Origin: Luteipulveratus flavus
GTDB taxonomy: Bacteria; Actinomycetota; Actinomycetes; Actinomycetales; Dermatophilaceae
Length of the DNA stretch: 32,915 bases
Assembly: GCF_029439465.1 (NCBI RefSeq)
Contig: NZ_JAROAV010000009.1
Span: forward strand, 1 to 32,915
Reading direction: 5' to 3'
The notes under the pieces are model-generated. The model did no database searches. It was not told the origin of the DNA and saw only the letters and a list, made by a program, of their open reading frames with translations. Shown here piece after piece: positions 31,060-32,915 of this stretch (position 1 is the first letter of the stretch; every line of letters starts with the position of its first letter). Both the position numbers and the translations under genes were made by a program.

Positions 31060-32660
31060 TGAGCACATCCACGTCGACCGACCAGCACGACCCGGGCCAG
31101 GCACCCGAGACCGCGACGGAGGCGGCCACGGCCACCGCGGAGAAGGCCAAGCTGCAACGCCACTTCGGCCGCGCGGACATCTTCTTCTTCCTGGTCTGCA
31201 CGCTCTTCGGGATCGACGGCCTCGGCACGCTCGCGACCCAGGGCGGCGCCGGCTTCAGCTGGCTGCTGGTGTGCCTGGTGCTGTTCGCGGTGCCGTCGGC
31301 GATGATCCTCGCCGAGCTCGGCGCCGCGTACACCGACGAGGGCGGCCCGTACGTGTGGACCCGGATGGCGTTCGGTCGCGCCGCCGGGGCGGTCAACAAC
31401 TTCTTCTACTGGGTGACCAACCCGGTGTGGATGGGCGGCACTCTCGTCGCGACCGCCGCGAGCGGGCTGCTGGTCTTCTTCGGGACCGGCGGCGACGCCA
31501 CGAGCAAGGCGCTGCTGTACGGGCTCGGCATCCCGTTCATCTGGGCCGGCGTGCTGTTCGCGGTGCTGTCGTTCCGGGTCGGCAAGTGGATCGCCACCAT
31601 CGGCGCGTACGCGCGCTTCGCCCTGATGGGCCTGTTCCTGGTCGTCATCGCCCTGTACGCCGCGCAGCACGGGGTGCACGGCATCGGCGCCGGCGACTTC
31701 GCGCCGAGCTACTCCAGCTTCGTCGCGCTCGTCCCGCTGATCCTCTTCTCGATGGTCGGGTTCGAGCTGCCCAGCGCGGCGGGCGAAGAGATGGAGAACG
31801 CCGCCGAGGACGTCCCGGCCGGCATCGCCAAGTCCGTCATCACCACCGGGCTCCTGTACGGGCTGCCCGTCCTGGGGATCCTGCTGGTGCTGCCGGCCGA
31901 CCAGGCGACCGGCCTCGCCGGCTTCCCGGACGCGCTGAAGCAGGCGCTGACCGTGCTCGGGGGCGAGGTGCACACCGGCGCGGACGGCACGGTGACCTCC
32001 ACGCTGAGCGGGCTCGGCCTGGTGGCGGGCTGGGCGATGGGCATCCTCATCGCGCTGGTCGCGTTCACCTCCGGTCTGACCTGGATCATGGGCTCGGACC
32101 GCACGCTCGCGGTGTCCTGCTACGACGGTGCCGGGCCGCGGTCGCTGGGCGTGTTCTCCAGCCGGTTCGGGACGCCGCTGCGGGTGAACGTGCTGTCCGG
32201 CCTGGTGTCCACGGTCGTGCTGGTGGCGACCGTGGAGATCACCAGCGGGGACGCGTACAAGCTGTTCACCGCCGCGCTGTCGCTGGCCATCTCGACGACG
32301 CTGATCTCCTACCTCGGGATCTTCCCGGCGGCCCTGGTGCTGCGGCGCCGCGACCCGGACACGCCCCGGCCGTACCGGGCGCCGGCCCTGCCGCTGCTGA
32401 CGTTCCTGTCCTGCGCGGCGATCGTCTTCTGCACGGTGCAGGTGCTGTTCCCGGGCCTCGGCGACTCGTGGTTCGCCGGCGACTACCTTCCGGAGCAGTG
32501 GACCCACGGCGAGCGCTACACCTTCCTGCTGACCGAGCTGGTCCCCCTGGTGCTGTTCGTCGCTCTCGGCCTCTGGTTCTGGTGGGCCGGCCGTGCGCAC
32601 ACCCGCCGGCTGGGCGCTCCTCTGTCACCGGTCGAGCAGGGCCCCCACCCCGCTGGTTGA
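31059..32660 (+). CDS. APC-superfamily amino acid/polyamine permease
   Basis: 533 residues from the ATG that shares a base with the YgiC-like stop. A hydrophilic N-terminus (about 40 residues, Thr/Ala/Glu-rich) precedes about 12 TM segments. APC marks are FFFLVCTLFGIDGLGTLATQ (the broken first helix), AELGAAYTDEGGPYVWTRMA, and MVGFELPSAAGEEMENAAED with the Glu-rich loop after helix 6. It moves amino acids or polyamines, most likely the substrate or product of the adjacent ligase (inference). Last gene of the right-hand operon; a hairpin lies 117 bases beyond. Confidence 0.9.
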   Translation: MSTSTSTDQHDPGQAPETATEAATATAEKAKLQRHFGRADIFFFLVCTLFGIDGLGTLATQGGAGFSWLLVCLVLFAVPSAMILAELGAAYTDEGGPYVWTRMAFGRAAGAVNNFFYWVTNPVWMGGTLVATAASGLLVFFGTGGDATSKALLYGLGIPFIWAGVLFAVLSFRVGKWIATIGAYARFALMGLFLVVIALYAAQHGVHGIGAGDFAPSYSSFVALVPLILFSMVGFELPSAAGEEMENAAEDVPAGIAKSVITTGLLYGLPVLGILLVLPADQATGLAGFPDALKQALTVLGGEVHTGADGTVTSTLSGLGLVAGWAMGILIALVAFTSGLTWIMGSDRTLAVSCYDGAGPRSLGVFSSRFGTPLRVNVLSGLVSTVVLVATVEITSGDAYKLFTAALSLAISTTLISYLGIFPAALVLRRRDPDTPRPYRAPALPLLTFLSCAAIVFCTVQVLFPGLGDSWFAGDYLPEQWTHGERYTFLLTELVPLVLFVALGLWFWWAGRAHTRRLGAPLSPVEQGPHPAG

Positions 32661-32915
32661 GCCGGGCGAGCCGCTAGGCGAGCCCGTGTCGAAACCACCC
32701 CAACCGCGGACGCTGAGTCTCCCCGCGCCTCACCGGGTTTCGACTCGGTCCTCCGCTAACGCTCCGGCCCGGCTCAACCGGCGGGTGGCGTCACCCGCCG
32801 GTCGAGTGGCCCCCACCCCGCCGGTCGAGTAGGGCGAACGAAGTGAGGCCCGTATCGAGACCAGGTGACCGCGGACGCTGAGTCTCCCTGCGAATCACCG
32901 GGTTTCGACTCGGCC
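32628..32915. repeat. REP-like intergenic repeats, two copies
   Basis: A unit starting CCGGTCGAG at 32628 recurs at 32798 and runs off the window end. Shared blocks include GCCCCCACCCCGC, GACCGCGGACGCTGAGTCTC / AACCGCGGACGCTGAGTCTC and TCACCGGGTTTCGACTCGG. The parts GGTCGAGTAGGGCGAACGAA and GTATCGAGACC belong to a dispersed repeat common between genes in actinobacterial chromosomes. They are non-coding; the last copy is cut by the window. Confidence 0.7.
32777..32802. terminator. hairpin between the REP-like copies
   Basis: ACCGGCGGGTG (32777-32787) and its exact complement (32792-32802) flank the loop GCGT: an 11-bp perfect GC stem. It is the first strong hairpin after the permease gene and may end the right-hand operon, though it is also part of the repeat. 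Confidence 0.45.

Noticed and set aside
30660-32600. 646-codon minus-strand frame rich in Arg, Gln, Glu and His
   Set aside because: It is the antisense of the permease and ligase genes; the low-complexity composition mirrors GC-rich codons for hydrophobic residues.

Overview
This is a GC-rich window (about 65-70 percent G+C over most of it). GTG starts, 4-base start/stop overlaps, an ANTAR regulator, a mycothiol-type DinB-fold enzyme and a DUF6766 protein all point to an actinomycete; I cannot name the genus. No rRNA, tRNA, CRISPR array or phage structural gene was seen.

Left part (1-12.3 kb) is an accessory mosaic with much decay. It holds the 3' end of a membrane protein gene, an IS3-family remnant abutting a broken SRAP (YedK/HMCES-like) gene that has lost its catalytic cysteine, and an isolated 45-codon gene with a strong ribosome binding site and a terminator hairpin. 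Next come a tandem winged-helix protein, a TIR-domain protein (candidate NAD-consuming defence effector), a multiply frameshifted gene, and a serine recombinase with res-like DNA beside it. A secreted YD-repeat (RHS-like) protein follows, coupled by a TAATG overlap to a small two-TM protein. Then come a secreted polysaccharide deacetylase and a second IS3 left-end remnant. The YD tip and its partner lie in a GC dip typical of an exchanged toxin/immunity cassette. A full-length homologue of the partner sits alone 15 kb away at 22.3 kb.

Middle part (12.3-18.4 kb) is the most unusual functional unit: an SDR, then a run of arginine deiminase, SAM methyltransferase, YqcI/YcgG protein (a family that includes haem-dependent N-hydroxylases of guanidines and amines), FemAB/BioF2-like acyl- or aminoacyltransferase, and MFS exporter. 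The last four are chained by three GTGA overlaps. I read this as a small biosynthetic and export pathway for an arginine- or citrulline-derived N-oxygenated metabolite.

18.4-25 kb contains a lipoprotein, a 27-residue membrane peptide and a DUF6766 gene, then a GAF-ANTAR regulator, a maleylpyruvate-isomerase-fold protein, the orphan homologue of the YD partner, an SDR and a sugar O-acetyltransferase. The DUF6766 and acetyltransferase genes are each broken by one in-frame TGA. A second res-like segment at 21.4-21.5 kb lies in the same orientation as the one beside the recombinase, about 14.8 kb away.

Right part (25.2-32.7 kb) looks like intact core-type DNA: an ECF sigma factor divergent from a MerR-B12 (LitR/CarH-like) photoreceptor regulator. 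The regulator heads a tight run of CPBP protease, NmrA-TspO fusion, a hypothetical protein, a lipoprotein, a YgiC-like ATP-grasp enzyme and an APC permease. This resembles known light-responsive LitR/LitS pairs. The window ends in REP-like repeats.
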